From the NCBI GenBank assembly GCA_944472135.2, contig OX235263.1, positions 27,829,379 through 27,893,378 of the forward strand: 64,000 nt of DNA, in the 5' to 3' direction. Below the pieces are notes generated by a model. That model was not told the DNA's origin. It was given only the letters and a program-made list of their open reading frames with translations, and did no database searches. A program made the position numbers and the translations under genes. The stretch comes from Trichobilharzia regenti. Taxonomy: Eukaryota > Platyhelminthes > Trematoda > Strigeidida > Schistosomatidae. Below, piece after piece: positions 54,546 to 64,000 of this stretch. The stretch's first letter is position 1, and each line of letters begins with the position of its first letter.

Positions 54546-54783
54546 CTAATATGATCATGCCTGTACAAACGGTATGTGAATCATGTAAATGCTTAATTTA
54601 TGTGAAATATATATTGTGATGTCCGCTTCTGGCTTTAATACAATTATTTTCAGGCCAGCTGTCTTTATTTCATGCTTTTTTGTCTATTCGGTGCACAACC
54701 GTACCCTCCAGAGAATAGGAATAGAATAAGTCGAATCAAATTCATAAAGGGCTATAAAATGTTAGGTTTAATGGAATATAATG
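54546..54783. repeat. Rearranged R1 pieces in both orientations
   Basis: 54546-54612 resembles the R1 3' tail block in plus orientation (GATCATGCCTGTACAAACGG, weaker after). 54617-54783 is the R1 middle in minus orientation (GATGTCCGCTTCTGGCTTT to GGTTTAATGGAATATAATG). The two parts are therefore inverted relative to each other. The junction to CR1 RT is at 54784. Confidence 0.6.
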
Positions 54784-55763
54784 TGGTTAAGAAGCTTATA
54801 GAAGAGTTCCAGATTTAGTCGCAGTCGCCTTAACCATAATGTTTCTAGTCCCATGATTTCACATCTGGTAGAGTAGTTTATGCCGTTATCTGTTCCGAGT
54901 ACTTTTTGCGTGAAGTACCTCTGTACTCCTTCTTCTTTCAGTTTGTCTTCTATGCGTGTACTACTAAATATGAATGAGCAGTAATCTAGAAGTGAGCGCA
55001 CACAAACCTTGTACAGTAGTATTCTGGATTCGTTTCCGTAAAAGTTCCTGAGTAGGAAACTGATAAGCCTGCGTGATTTTGATACTTGATTCAGGATATG
55101 CTCTGAAAAATGATAGATTGTGTGAATATTTCAGTCCTAGGTCTAGTACAGATTTGAGTCTGAGGATTTTGTAGCCCTGAATTGCTAAGTCAAGTCGAAG
55201 GTTGAAACAACCTATGCAGAGCCATCCACACTTTTCCACATTAAACTCGAGTCTCCAGGTGTCACACCATCTTCAAGTATGGAGTTCATAGTTGTACCGA
55301 TATCTGTATTTGCGCAGGTATATGCCACCTTCAAGTCATCTGTATACATTATTGGCTTGCCTATACTGAAACATTCACATATACTGTTTATATATATATA
55401 TATATAATGAAAAGAAGGGTTCCCAATACACTCCTCTGGATGGCACTACTGCTGATTGGTCTAGGTCTGGAGGTCATTGAGCCAACTTTAGTTGTCTGAT
55501 TCCTGTCATAGAGAAATGATTTTATTCAATTGTAGAGGGGGTTGCGTCTCCATAGTGAGCATAGCCTGCCGACTAGCAGACTGTGAGGGACTCTGTCAAA
55601 GGCCTTCCTTATATCGAAATAGAGGATAATTACTAGCTCTCTCCTGTCTCTTCTATAGGTGACTTCTTTGAAAAAGTCTATATGGCAAGTGACGCAAGGC
55701 TTTTTCTCGGAGAATCCGTGTTGTGAGAGGTTGATGAGTTTATGTTTTAGAAAGTACTCTGAC
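54784..55763 (-). pseudogene. CR1-like RT fragment between R1 pieces
   Basis: Minus strand, in broken frames: KLINLSQHGFSEKKPCVTCHIDFF, VIILYFDIRKAFDRVPHSLL (motif A), then MEKCGWLCIGCFN, LGLKYSHNLSF and MRSLLDYCSFIFSSTR, MGLETLWLRRLRLNL. The catalytic block between motif A and MEKCGW is present only as decayed sequence. A (TA)n run lies at 55388-55406. Confidence 0.75.
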
Positions 55764-56345
55764 ATTTATTAATAATAATAATTTATATTTTCATATAAAT
55801 ATAAATTTACATGAAAATGCATGCCATTTTTACAGGCACGATCAAGTATTTTATAATGTCATATCTTAAATTGTCTACAAGTTAATATTGTTTCAACAGT
55901 TAAATATTGATACTTATATATATATTTATATAAGAACACTCATTGTCTGAACTAGGCCGTATAGTTATTGAATTGTACAGCTGTCCTCCAGGTTGAGCGG
56001 GAAAACTGACTTCGTTTCGTTTTCATCCCGTGGTTGTAGGCATACGATAACAAACCAATATTGAGGCAAATACAACGTTTACAAAGGATTGGAAGCTGTT
56101 TTAGAAAAGCTAAAGTGCTTAGATGAATCAATAAAGTGTAATAAATAAGGTAAGTGCAATATATCATTGATAATTACGGAGACAGATTGGGGAAGTAATT
56201 AATCCTTAGGCCGACAACGTTCATTTGCAATGTATAATAATACCGGCAAAGTTCAACAATAGCGTCCCAGGGGATGCGAACGCACAATGAACTTGAGCCG
56301 ACCAATCAGAAAATAGGAGGATTTTTGCTTAAACTTTTTCGTATA

Positions 56346-57326
56346 TTTACACAAAATAGCATGAAAATACATTATACAGGATATTTCTGTCTAATATAAG
56401 ATAAAAAATCTCCCAGTTATATTGAGGAGTATCAGTTTTTAAATTAAACCAATTTCTATACGTATATTCGTCCAGATGACTAAAAACGACTTCGTTTTGG
56501 GATCCGTTTATAGCTCTGATTTTGTTTTTTAGTCTTCCTCAGAAATCTTCGATTTAATTGGTATGGGTACCGGTTCTAGGGTCCACGAAGTCATCTGAAT
56601 GGTTTACTCGATGATGTGTATATCCCAAAGTGCATAGACGATTATATCCTGCCCATTCATCCGTATGAATTGTTGTGCCTGGCAACATCAGTCTTTGAAT
56701 AATAGGTAGTAGTGTATCCGCACTCCTATTCGGAATAATTTCGATAAAACCTTTGCGAATCTGCGTGTCGTAAATACCAAGAACCCGAACGTTATTGGCC
56801 CTTGCACGTCCCAGGTTATACTTCTTTTTTATAAGCACAGTTTCGTCGATGTGAACAACGACACCCACTCCGCCTAGCACTTGCGTGATGCTATTTATTT
56901 TCCACGACGCCAAATCTCTGCAAAACTGGAACCATTGCACAGTAGACGTTAAGGTGTTGTCTGTCTGGGCTGCAGTTGATCCCACTCCGGTCTTCAAAAT
57001 CCAGTAATGAAATAGAAACAGGATATTCGTCAACGAAAGTTTCGATTTTTCGAAGAAAGTTCCTAAAAGATAATCAACTGAGAGTGTTACTTACCACTGC
57101 GAACACTTGTTCGCTTCCTACACTGTGTACATCTAAATATATATCCATCAATGACCTGGGTATACGGATGCAGTTTCATAGAAGCACCACAACTGCAAAT
57201 CCAAGTATGTCCTATTAATCCATTGTCTAAGCAGCACTGAAAAACTTGCTCTGGTTGAAATTTGCATCGGAGCAGATGAACAGGCGTCATTTTCGCGCTA
57301 GAATAATGGAATGGTTCGACAACCAA
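56346..57326 (-). pseudogene. Merlin transposase, one 32-nt intron, two nonsense codons
   Basis: Exon 1 57326-57095 (about 77 residues) holds a zinc-ribbon-like part: ICSCGASMK ... FRCTQCRKRTSVRSG. Exon 2 from 57062 has GTFFEKSKLSLTNIL and the DDE core: VVVHIDETVLIKKKYN (first Asp), TTIHTDEWAGYN (second Asp), HHRVNHSDDFVDPRTGTHTN. The third catalytic block follows a TAA at 56554-56556 (IEDF), and a TGA at 56539-56541 stands where tryptophan is usual. The frame then continues (GRLKNKIRAI, FSHLDEYTYRNWF) to about 56346. Apart from the two stops the protein looks complete. Confidence 0.85.
57063..57094 (-). other. Predicted 32-nt intron of the Merlin transposase
   Basis: GTAAGTAACAC...TATCTTTTAG. 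Removing it joins TSVRS to GTFFEKSK in frame; without it the frame stops at the TAA in the donor. Its length equals the last intron of the MULE gene nearby. Confidence 0.8.
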
Positions 57327-58230
57327 TGACTAGCATGCATTCAAGGTCATTAAACGTTGAAGGTTTTGAGACTCTATTCTTAAACATTGCCATAATACCC
57401 ATATAATTCGCACTATCATGATGTCCGCTTCCGGCTTTAATACAATTATTTTCAAGCCAGTTGATTTTATTTCATGCCTTCCTGTTTATTTGGTGCACAA
57501 CCGTACTCACAGAGAATAGAAATAGAATAAGTCGAATCAAATTCACAAAGAGCTACAAAATGTTAGGTTTAATGGAATATAATGAGGATCGAGTAAAGAC
57601 GCTATTAGAAAATGAATGTGAAGTGGTATTTAAAGGTCTAACACTGGACATCATGTTAATTTTTAAGATGCTCCATAAATCTGTGCAGATCCCGCGTGGT
57701 CGCATCTCAACAATAGGCGGAGCCAATGGTATATATTTTAAGGCAGAAGCATGATCTGTCTAGGCGTTCATTATTATCTTTTTCAAGATAAATATCTAAG
57801 CCCTCATAAAAATCAGAAATATCTCGAGCCTTCAAATTGCACATTGCTGTTCCTGCAGAATGGGGTGATTCACCTTAGTGACCACCACCATATCTACTGA
57901 TCAGCTAGCGCCACCCTCCCTCCTTTTTTGATGTTAGGCTCTGAGACTATGATTATTATGGCTACAGCAAATATATTGCTTGGTATCAGACATGTTCGTA
58001 CTTCATATTCCATCTCCCTAGCCTTCTTAATGAGTGCTTCGAATAGGTCTCCACGTACATGTTTATGAACATATTATGTATGTGTGCATGCGTCGTGATG
58101 AACAGATTACTTTATAAGAATTTGAAAACTTCAAGAGTAAAAAGAATAGGTTCTGTGAATATTGGAGCAAGATTCAGCAGAGCACTATAGTTAGGGCTCA
58201 ATGTAGGTAGTATGAACTGAAGGTAGGGTC

Positions 58231-58739
58231 GGTTGGCAGGACTTAGTGTACTCATATATAGTAAACATCTGACATTGCAAAGTAACGTGTCTAGTCATAT
58301 TATAAAAAGATATTAACATAGAACCAACAAAATTTTGGCATTTGGTTAACAATACTGCAATGTGTGTATACTGAAGAATGGTAGTTAGTCTACAGGGAGC
58401 CGTAGATTAAATCAAACCATATATGATAAGAGTATAATCAATAATATAATTCGTATATCAAATAATGCACTAGGCTCAATAATTGAGTGTTATAAGGGAA
58501 AAAAGCGTGGTAAAGCAAGAGAACACGTGATGCATTAATATTTTAATCATTTTAAGTATTTTAATAACCATCTAATTTAAGAATCGAACATGCATGATTA
58601 ATAAGTATTATTATAGTAGTATATAAATATGCAAAACGTTAAAAGGTGTGGATGCTATTACAATTATTTCCAGTGTTACTTTTACCAACACAACTTAGTG
58701 AAAATTATAGAGAATAGAAATCAGTAAATTAGTTAACGT
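58231..58739. other. No gene recognised
   Basis: A+T-rich. Nothing identifiable after the R1/BEL-like junction. Confidence 0.45.
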
Positions 58740-58829
58740 TCGCTGCGTGAGTATTAGAGTCGAGATATACGTATGTGACTATACTGAAGACTGGACTGGC
58801 CTTCAATTTCCGTTCTACCAACAGTTGTG

Positions 58830-59610
58830 GTCTTTTAGACGAGCTAGGGTGGACATGTTAAAGTGTCTCTCTAGGCTCCTTTTGAACCCATCAGGGTTTT
58901 CACAACATCTTATTTCAGGTGGTAGTTGGTTCCAAAGAGTGCAATATTTTATGATGAAAAGTTTGCTCTAATGGATTTTCTGTGAGTAGCCACCTTGACA
59001 AGGTAGTCGTGGTTTCGCAGCTGATATGATTTAATATTTTCCCGCGTTATGGATGAGTTACTGTAGCAATGTTTCCTAATGACTTTGAAGAGTAGAAATA
59101 AGTTGCACTTCACTCTCCTTAACCACAGAGGCTCTAATTTCAGACGTACACACCTGTCAACATATTCCACTTGTTGGTCGAACCCTATTATGCGTTTCGT
59201 GAGGAATCTCTGGACACTTTCGATTTTTTTCTGTCTACAGACCTGAGGTTACTAAATAGGAGAGCGCAATATTCAAGTTTGGGATGGATACATGTCCTAT
59301 ATATGGCTAATCTTGCTTCTTGAGTGTAGAAGTTACGCAACTCAAAGCCAGTAAGTCGTTTACAGTCAGATACAACCTTATTTGCATGATCGGAAAAGGA
59401 TAAATCTGAACACGTTATCCCAAGATCTGTTACTGTGTTCAGTTTTGAGAGGAGCTTACCGTACATATATAAGCACATTATCGGTTTCCAGCGTCCAAGG
59501 TGGGTTATACCGCACTTGTCTGTATTGAAAGTCAGTTGCCACTTTTCGCTCCAATCGCCTAGATCGTTTAAGTTTTGTGGGATCTTGCTTTCGACGCTCA
59601 TATCACCGTA
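58830..59610 (-). pseudogene. CR1-like RT thumb part
   Basis: IPQNLNDLGDWSEKWQLTFNTDKCGITHLG, LNTVTDLGITCSDLSF, CIHPKLEYCALLFSN, then RCVRLKLEPLWLRRVKCNLFL and a C-terminal WNQLPPEIR in a further frame. Just upstream, about 59620-59660, FADDLKIVYD marks the catalytic box (YADD variant with Phe). Confidence 0.8.
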
Positions 59611-59894
59611 CCCATAATCATATACTATCTTGAGATCATCCGCAAAACGTATGGCTTGCCATACTTGATTACAGAGACTATGTCATTTATAAATAAGAGG
59701 AATAGAATAGGGCCAAGAACACTACTTTGTATTACACCACTGGTTATCGGCTTTGAGGAATACAGCTGGTGGTTGATTTTGACTAATTGCACTCTTTCTG
59801 TGAGAAAAGAACTTATCCATTTGAGAAGTTTTCAGGCTATTCCGTAGGATTAAAGATTTGTTAGCAGTCTGATATGTGTGACTTTATCCAAGGC

Positions 59895-60392
59895 CTAGCA
59901 AACGCCGAAAAACAATGTTGTTACTGAACGCCCATTATCAATGCATTGTGCAATGTAGTCAAAATAATCTAAGTGGCAAGTTATGCACGATCTTCTACTT
60001 AAGAAATCGTATTGAGATGGGAATAGTAGATCATTTGACAGCAAGTACTGAATGATTTGAGTCTTTAATATCTTTTCCATTACACGTGAAACTACAGACG
60101 TGATGTTGATGGGGTGGTAGTTGTTGACATCAGCTATAGGCCCGTATTTATGGATAGGTACAATATAAGACTTCTTCCAGCAGTTAGGGTATGTCACATC
60201 GCTTAATGAAATTGAGTATAACTTGAGTAAGAGTAAACTCATGTCATTACCACCGTTTTTCAGTAGAATGGAAGATATACCTCCCGGACTAATAGTGTTA
60301 CTAAGCTTAAGATTTGCGACAGCTTTATCGATCTCATGTGCGGTGAAAATTATGTCACTCAAACATTCGTCTGTTTTACGTGGGAAATCCAC
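59895..60392 (-). pseudogene. CR1-like RT N-terminal part
   Basis: HEIDKAVANLKLSNTISPGGISSILLKNGG (GPDG changed to SPGG), SYIVPIHKYGPIADVNNYHPINITSVVSRVMEKIL, QYDFLSRRSCITCHLDYFD. Ends at a stop before motif A. Confidence 0.85.
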
Positions 60393-60406
60393 GACCTCAT
60401 CGTTCT

Positions 60407-61248
60407 CTAGGGCGTATAATCTGGGGAGGTGTTGCCAAACATTTCACATATCACCTCTTTATTTTCGTAAGCAATGCTGTCTAAGTACATTATTTTCGGA
60501 TAGGGTGTTTTGGAGTTCGTCAACCTACATTTGGAAAGTTTGGCTATTTCTCCTGAGTTATGCGGTGCATGAATGGCCTGTATTTCTTTGTTTCTGAGGT
60601 CTATATTTCTCAACTCTTCAATTCTACTGAGAAAAGACGTAATAGCAATTAATGATGATAAGTCATGATATCTGTAGTATTCTATTAGGTGCTTTCGTAA
60701 ACTTCTTCTAAACGATGTCGGAATGTAATCGCTTTGGTAGGATCTGAAGCCAAGAATCTTCTCGGGTGCAATGACGTCATGAATTGAGTTAATATTCTGA
60801 TAAAAGTTGTTAAGAATTGCATCTAAGGACTGGTTCGAAAAGTACGAGTCCCAATTAGAACATCTAATTAGATGCTGATACAAGTCCCAGTCAGCATGTG
60901 TGTACAATCTCATATGCATCTGGCCAGCTTCATTTCAGCGTTTTGTTTCAGAAAACATGTTAAAAGAACAAACTACTCTTCTATGATCACTACCTGGAAA
61001 TTCATGTCCCACATGTACTGCAGATGGCGTTATGTTGTTCGTGAGAAAAGGTCTAGGATATTTGCGGATCTAGTGGGTGAATTTATGTGTTGTGTCCACC
61101 CTCCTGTGACGATGGAATTTATGAGATCATCATACCTCTGGGGTCCTCGGAGTGAAGACCATGATACTTCTGGCATGTTGAAATCGCCTCCGATAATTTT
61201 ATAACTGAAAGGAAGATTGGCTGTGACATTAAAGATATCGATAAACAT
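60407..61248 (-). pseudogene. CR1-like endonuclease end and linker
   Basis: 61248-61030: SYKIIGGDFNMPEVSWSSL, RYDDLINSIVTGGWTQHI, ILDLFSRTT. About 60980-60920 contains the SDH region in another frame. 60919-60407: DWDLYQHLIRCSNWDSYF, LGFRSYQSDYIPTSFRRSLRKH, the basic linker to the RT. Confidence 0.82.
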
Positions 61249-61270
61249 ATTATCATATTCACGGAGCGCA

Positions 61271-61632
61271 ATTCAAAGGCTTTGTTACTTTTTCGCGTGT
61301 TATTTCTCAATTCTTTTTTTAGTCCACAGGCGACTTTTTAATAGGTCTCTCGACGATAGTATTAAATATTTAGTTCTATTCTTACATAGAATATAAATTT
61401 TACGGTTAAAATTATCCGTTATAGATAGTGTCCATCTAAGTGCTACTGTTATAGCATCTTCGCATTTAGAGTATTTTTATAGGGTATCTTAATATTCTAT
61501 CTCAATATTTTTATTCGTCTAAACTGTTAATTCCATACAGAACTAGACAGTTTAAATCCCCAACACTCTAAAACGGACCTTACAGACACATTGCTCATTC
61601 TCTTATAATTAAGAATTTTAACTTAGTACTAA
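61271..61632 (+). other. Probable 5' untranslated region of the 61.6-kb CR1 element
   Basis: A+T-rich, no frame. The exact start of the element cannot be set because it abuts the truncated minus-strand copy. Confidence 0.4.
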
Positions 61633-63168
61633 ATGCCAATGGTCCAAACTAAGCGTCTAACTCCACTGTCTGCTTCACATCCCAGTAAAAAAATCAAACC
61701 AAACAGAATAAGTAGCCCTGCAGGAAGTGAGAGCACTACATCTGTTGATTTAACAACTACATATACGTCTGCTGCGGTAGACACGTCAAGTCCGGACATT
61801 AAACTCCCCTCACTTGCTTGCGTAGTAAACAACATCATGGATGGTATACACAGTGATACTACATGTAATGATCTAGGCCTCGTAGACACCTGCAAAGCGT
61901 CTTGCGATAAGAATCACACAGCAAACATTCTTACTCCCATCACTAATCCAGTTTTTTGTTCTACACTTAGTTGTGAAGATAAATTCGAAGAACTATTTTC
62001 TATAATTAGGGGGCTTGAAGTTAAGATGTCAAAACTGGCACTGCCTAGTGAAACTGGCAGTAGTAGTACTTCACCTAGAAAGTTACCACAAACTGCAAAC
62101 CTTATAAACTACGTTGCAACTGAAGTATATCAACGTGTAGTGCGCGAGAAGAACATAATTGTGTATAATATACCGGATAATGCACAGATCAACAAGGTCA
62201 AAAGCACTCTTTTAAATGCATGCTCTATGAATAACGTCCCATGCAGCTGCCATCGACTAAGAAAGTCTCAGAAGAACAAATCTTGCCCACTTGTGTTGAA
62301 ATTTGACTCGTCCTCCAATGCTGACATCTTTTACAGTAGGCAAACCCTACTAAAAAATACGCGTTACCACACGATCAAGTTAGCTCGTGACAAAACGCCG
62401 ATCCAAAGAATGACTTATATGACCGATGCTAAAACTGTGAATCCCAAATCCTCTACAACACCCCTGAGCACCCACAATTCCGTAGAGGCAGAGCAAAAGG
62501 GTGTGAACCTTTCTGTACAAAGCACATCGTATTCGGAAACGAACTTCCGTGGAAATATAAGATCCAAAAATGGATCGATGTATAACCACAGACTAAGAAG
62601 GAAATCCACCGTGGATCTAGACTCCTCTGATAACGATCCCTGTACCCCGGTGACAAACTGCGGTACATCACACCCAGTATTCCCCAATCCAAGCAGCCTC
62701 AATTCCAGGAAGTTGAAAAGTGGGGCTACCAGTTCGTCCACAAAGACAGTGCATAATAAGAGACTATTGCCACACACTAATTCAGATACTCACAGTTTGA
62801 TAACACACCTCTCTCCAGAACCAAATACTCACAAAGCCGAAAGGGTTATAAACCGTAAAACGCAGCCCGAACCTCGTAGCTACTTGTCCAAAAAAGTAAA
62901 CCCTCCCACCACTTTAAACCGAAAGATTGATACACCTAACTATAGGACGTCGAATAGTGGTGAAGTAAATCGCAAAAATTCGAGTCAGTTTAGCTTGCTT
63001 GGTAGGCCACCTCCACCTATTTACATGCCCATACTCAACGGGACTGACCATCCAACGATCAGCAATTTCGCTGAAACGACATTACCATTTTTTATTCAGG
63101 TTCACAACATGACCTCAAACATACTACAAATGCTCACCACTCTCCACAGGTTTCGCCCCCCAATATAG
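61633..63168 (+). CDS. CR1-like ORF1 protein, intact (511 aa)
   Basis: A single open frame from ATG to TAG. Residues 1-60 are basic and Ser/Thr-rich (KRLTPLSASHPSKKIKPN). About 115-135 (CEDKFEELFSIIRGLEVKMSKL) is a short coiled-coil-like helix. About 160-260 is the conserved nucleic-acid-binding block (EKNIIVYNIPDN, VPCSCHRLRKSQKNKSCPLVLKF, ARDKTPIQRM). The long C-terminal part is Ser/Thr/Asn/Pro-rich and disordered-looking, ending in a PPPPIYMP patch. Expected role: RNA binding and chaperone in the element RNP. No CCHC knuckles seen. The same block is broken at 14384-14827, so this copy is the best preserved. Confidence 0.85.
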   Translation: MPMVQTKRLTPLSASHPSKKIKPNRISSPAGSESTTSVDLTTTYTSAAVDTSSPDIKLPSLACVVNNIMDGIHSDTTCNDLGLVDTCKASCDKNHTANILTPITNPVFCSTLSCEDKFEELFSIIRGLEVKMSKLALPSETGSSSTSPRKLPQTANLINYVATEVYQRVVREKNIIVYNIPDNAQINKVKSTLLNACSMNNVPCSCHRLRKSQKNKSCPLVLKFDSSSNADIFYSRQTLLKNTRYHTIKLARDKTPIQRMTYMTDAKTVNPKSSTTPLSTHNSVEAEQKGVNLSVQSTSYSETNFRGNIRSKNGSMYNHRLRRKSTVDLDSSDNDPCTPVTNCGTSHPVFPNPSSLNSRKLKSGATSSSTKTVHNKRLLPHTNSDTHSLITHLSPEPNTHKAERVINRKTQPEPRSYLSKKVNPPTTLNRKIDTPNYRTSNSGEVNRKNSSQFSLLGRPPPPIYMPILNGTDHPTISNFAETTLPFFIQVHNMTSNILQMLTTLHRFRPPI

Positions 63169-63170
63169 AT

Positions 63171-64000
63171 ATGACAGCTCATACAGCAATGCCTAATTAC
63201 TGCCTAGAGCTCACTTTACATGACTCAGACAATTCTCTTCTTCGTCAAAAACCCTCTATATCCTTTTCTTCTGATAGCCAATCTTCTTTACATCCGAACT
63301 TACTTGAACTCGGAAATACAACTGACCCTCTCTGGACTTCTAGCTTTCCTAGGGCATCTACAGACATAGATATTTCATTGTCGTCTGAGGACACTATGAT
63401 TGAATCTCATCACCAGCTACTTCAAGACATGGCTAAAATCTTAAGATATGACTCGGTTAATCCTAACATAGTCCTTATTAATGCCAGGTCAGCTGTAAAC
63501 AAAATGGCGTACGTCCAATCCCTACTACTGATTAGCCAACCTACAGCACTAATGATCACTGAAGCTTGGTGCACAAGTGAAATAAATGATGATTTCTTTC
63601 ACTGCGAAGGTTACTCATTTTTCAGGAAGAACAGATCAGTTGGGAGGGGTGGAGGATGCATTATCTATGTTAAATCTGACTGCAGAGCTGTGCACTATGA
63701 TGACCCCAACCTGGATATATGTGATACATTATGGGTGACACTCTACATAAATAAACAGCAAACCCTATTATTAGGTTGCATTTATCGCCCACCCAACCAC
63801 GACAGTGAACTGCTAAGCCAGATAACTGCAGCCTTCCATTACACTTCGAAATTGAACTTTACTTATAAAGTGATTGGAGGTGATTTCAATATGCCAGAAG
63901 TTTCATGGGAGCCCATCAGTGCTCCTCCCCGCTACAGCAAATTCTTAGATGCAGTTGATTTATGTGGGTGGACACAAAGTATTCTAAGGCCCACCCGAAA
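63171..64000 (+). CDS. CR1-like ORF2, endonuclease part, runs off the window
   Basis: Open for 276 codons from the ATG at 63171 to the window edge, two bases after the ORF1 stop. A leader of about 105 residues precedes the APE endonuclease: NIVLINARSAVNKM, LMITEAWCTSEI (catalytic Glu), GRGGGCIIYVKSD, LLGCIYRPPNHD, VIGGDFNMPEVSW. The SDH motif and RT lie beyond 64000. No stop or frameshift in the visible part. Gives the nick and the reverse transcription in an active element. Confidence 0.88.
   Translation, partial: MTAHTAMPNYCLELTLHDSDNSLLRQKPSISFSSDSQSSLHPNLLELGNTTDPLWTSSFPRASTDIDISLSSEDTMIESHHQLLQDMAKILRYDSVNPNIVLINARSAVNKMAYVQSLLLISQPTALMITEAWCTSEINDDFFHCEGYSFFRKNRSVGRGGGCIIYVKSDCRAVHYDDPNLDICDTLWVTLYINKQQTLLLGCIYRPPNHDSELLSQITAAFHYTSKLNFTYKVIGGDFNMPEVSWEPISAPPRYSKFLDAVDLCGWTQSILRPTR

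Larger units (their letters stand above)
56245..57391 (-). mobile_element. Merlin DNA transposon, complete, with 8-bp duplication
   Basis: 1,147 bp between ATAATACC at 56237-56244 and ATAATACC at 57392-57399. Imperfect inverted termini of about 50 bp: left GGCAAAGTTCAACAATAGCG, right (inverted) GGCAATGTTTAAGAATAGAG, with matches continuing to CTTGA. An IS1595/ISXO2-type transposase is inside. Merlin elements (related to bacterial IS1016) make 8-9 bp duplications and occur in schistosomes. Confidence 0.92.
55764..58230 (-). repeat. Interspersed repeat R1, copy D/E, interrupted by Merlin
   Basis: One R1 copy in minus orientation: 3' tail and distal part at 55764-56244, then the Merlin insertion, then the continuation 57392-58200. 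The two halves join at the ATAATACC target duplication. The upstream part (57850-58200) matches the long version at 33437-33795, including the VKRIGVVNGGARFSR-like stretch. Confidence 0.78.
58740..61270 (-). mobile_element. CR1-like non-LTR element, 5' truncated, decayed
   Basis: ORF2 only, broken in at least five frames on the minus strand: part of the endonuclease (61248-61030), linker (60919-60407), RT (60392-58830). 5' truncation at about 61270 falls inside the endonuclease, just after the expected CIYRAP motif. Same subfamily as the intact copy at 61633, but in the opposite orientation. Confidence 0.85.

Noticed and set aside
55388..55406. (TA)n runs here and at 44633 and 51152 as functional elements
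   Set aside because: Simple microsatellites, variable between copies.
56245..57391. Bacterial ISXO2/IS1595 insertion from contamination
   Set aside because: A 32-nt spliceosomal-type intron, insertion inside a eukaryotic repeat and an 8-bp duplication fit a resident Merlin transposon.
1..64000. Hammerhead ribozymes, expected in schistosome SINEs and Penelope-like elements
   Set aside because: CTGATGA cores were looked for on both strands (e.g. near 16727, 1065, 33530, 41289), but none has the GAAA core element and flanking stems.

Overview
This is eukaryotic DNA, about 60% A+T and packed with nested transposable elements. I recognise no ordinary host housekeeping gene. The element mix is CR1-like and RTE non-LTR elements, BEL/Pao and Ty3/gypsy LTR elements, a Penelope-like element, and Mutator-like and Merlin DNA transposons, with introns of only 32-49 nt. 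It fits a trematode, most likely a schistosome-type blood fluke; this is inference from family composition, not a database match.

Layout. 1-10.7 kb: decayed CR1, BEL and gypsy fragments, two TSD-or-terminus-defined LTRs, and an RTE element with nonsense codons. 10.7-15.1 kb: a nearly full-length but broken CR1-like element (minus), joined at 15106 to an inverted piece of the same family. 15.4-37.9 kb: the main structure, a head-to-tail array of BEL/Pao units on the minus strand that share LTRs. It has one truncated and three complete units of about 3,794 bp, differing by a handful of bases, then a longer defective BEL copy with protease, RT, RNase H and integrase remnants. The short units keep gag but have lost the RT core, so they look non-autonomous. 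Each carries the same tRNA-derived SINE, absent from the long copy. 38-45 kb: sparse DNA with CR1, Penelope and BEL scraps and a 1.6 kb segment bounded by perfect 23-bp inverted repeats. 45.1-49.9 kb: another CR1-type element split by a BEL solo LTR with a GATAC duplication, then a gypsy scrap.

51.6-53.9 kb (minus) holds the most gene-like locus: a Mutator-type transposase with FAR1-like, DDE and SWIM regions. Its reading frame closes perfectly when seven very short GT-AG introns are removed. 54.5-58.2 kb: an interspersed repeat interrupted by a complete Merlin transposon (inverted termini, 8-bp duplication, 32-nt intron, two nonsense codons). 58.7-61.3 kb: a decayed CR1 copy. 61.6 kb to the window edge: an apparently intact CR1-like element with a 511-codon ORF1 followed 2 nt later by an open ORF2.

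Coordinates of decayed fragments are approximate. All similarity statements are by eye. Exon structures are predictions from splice consensus and frame closure.
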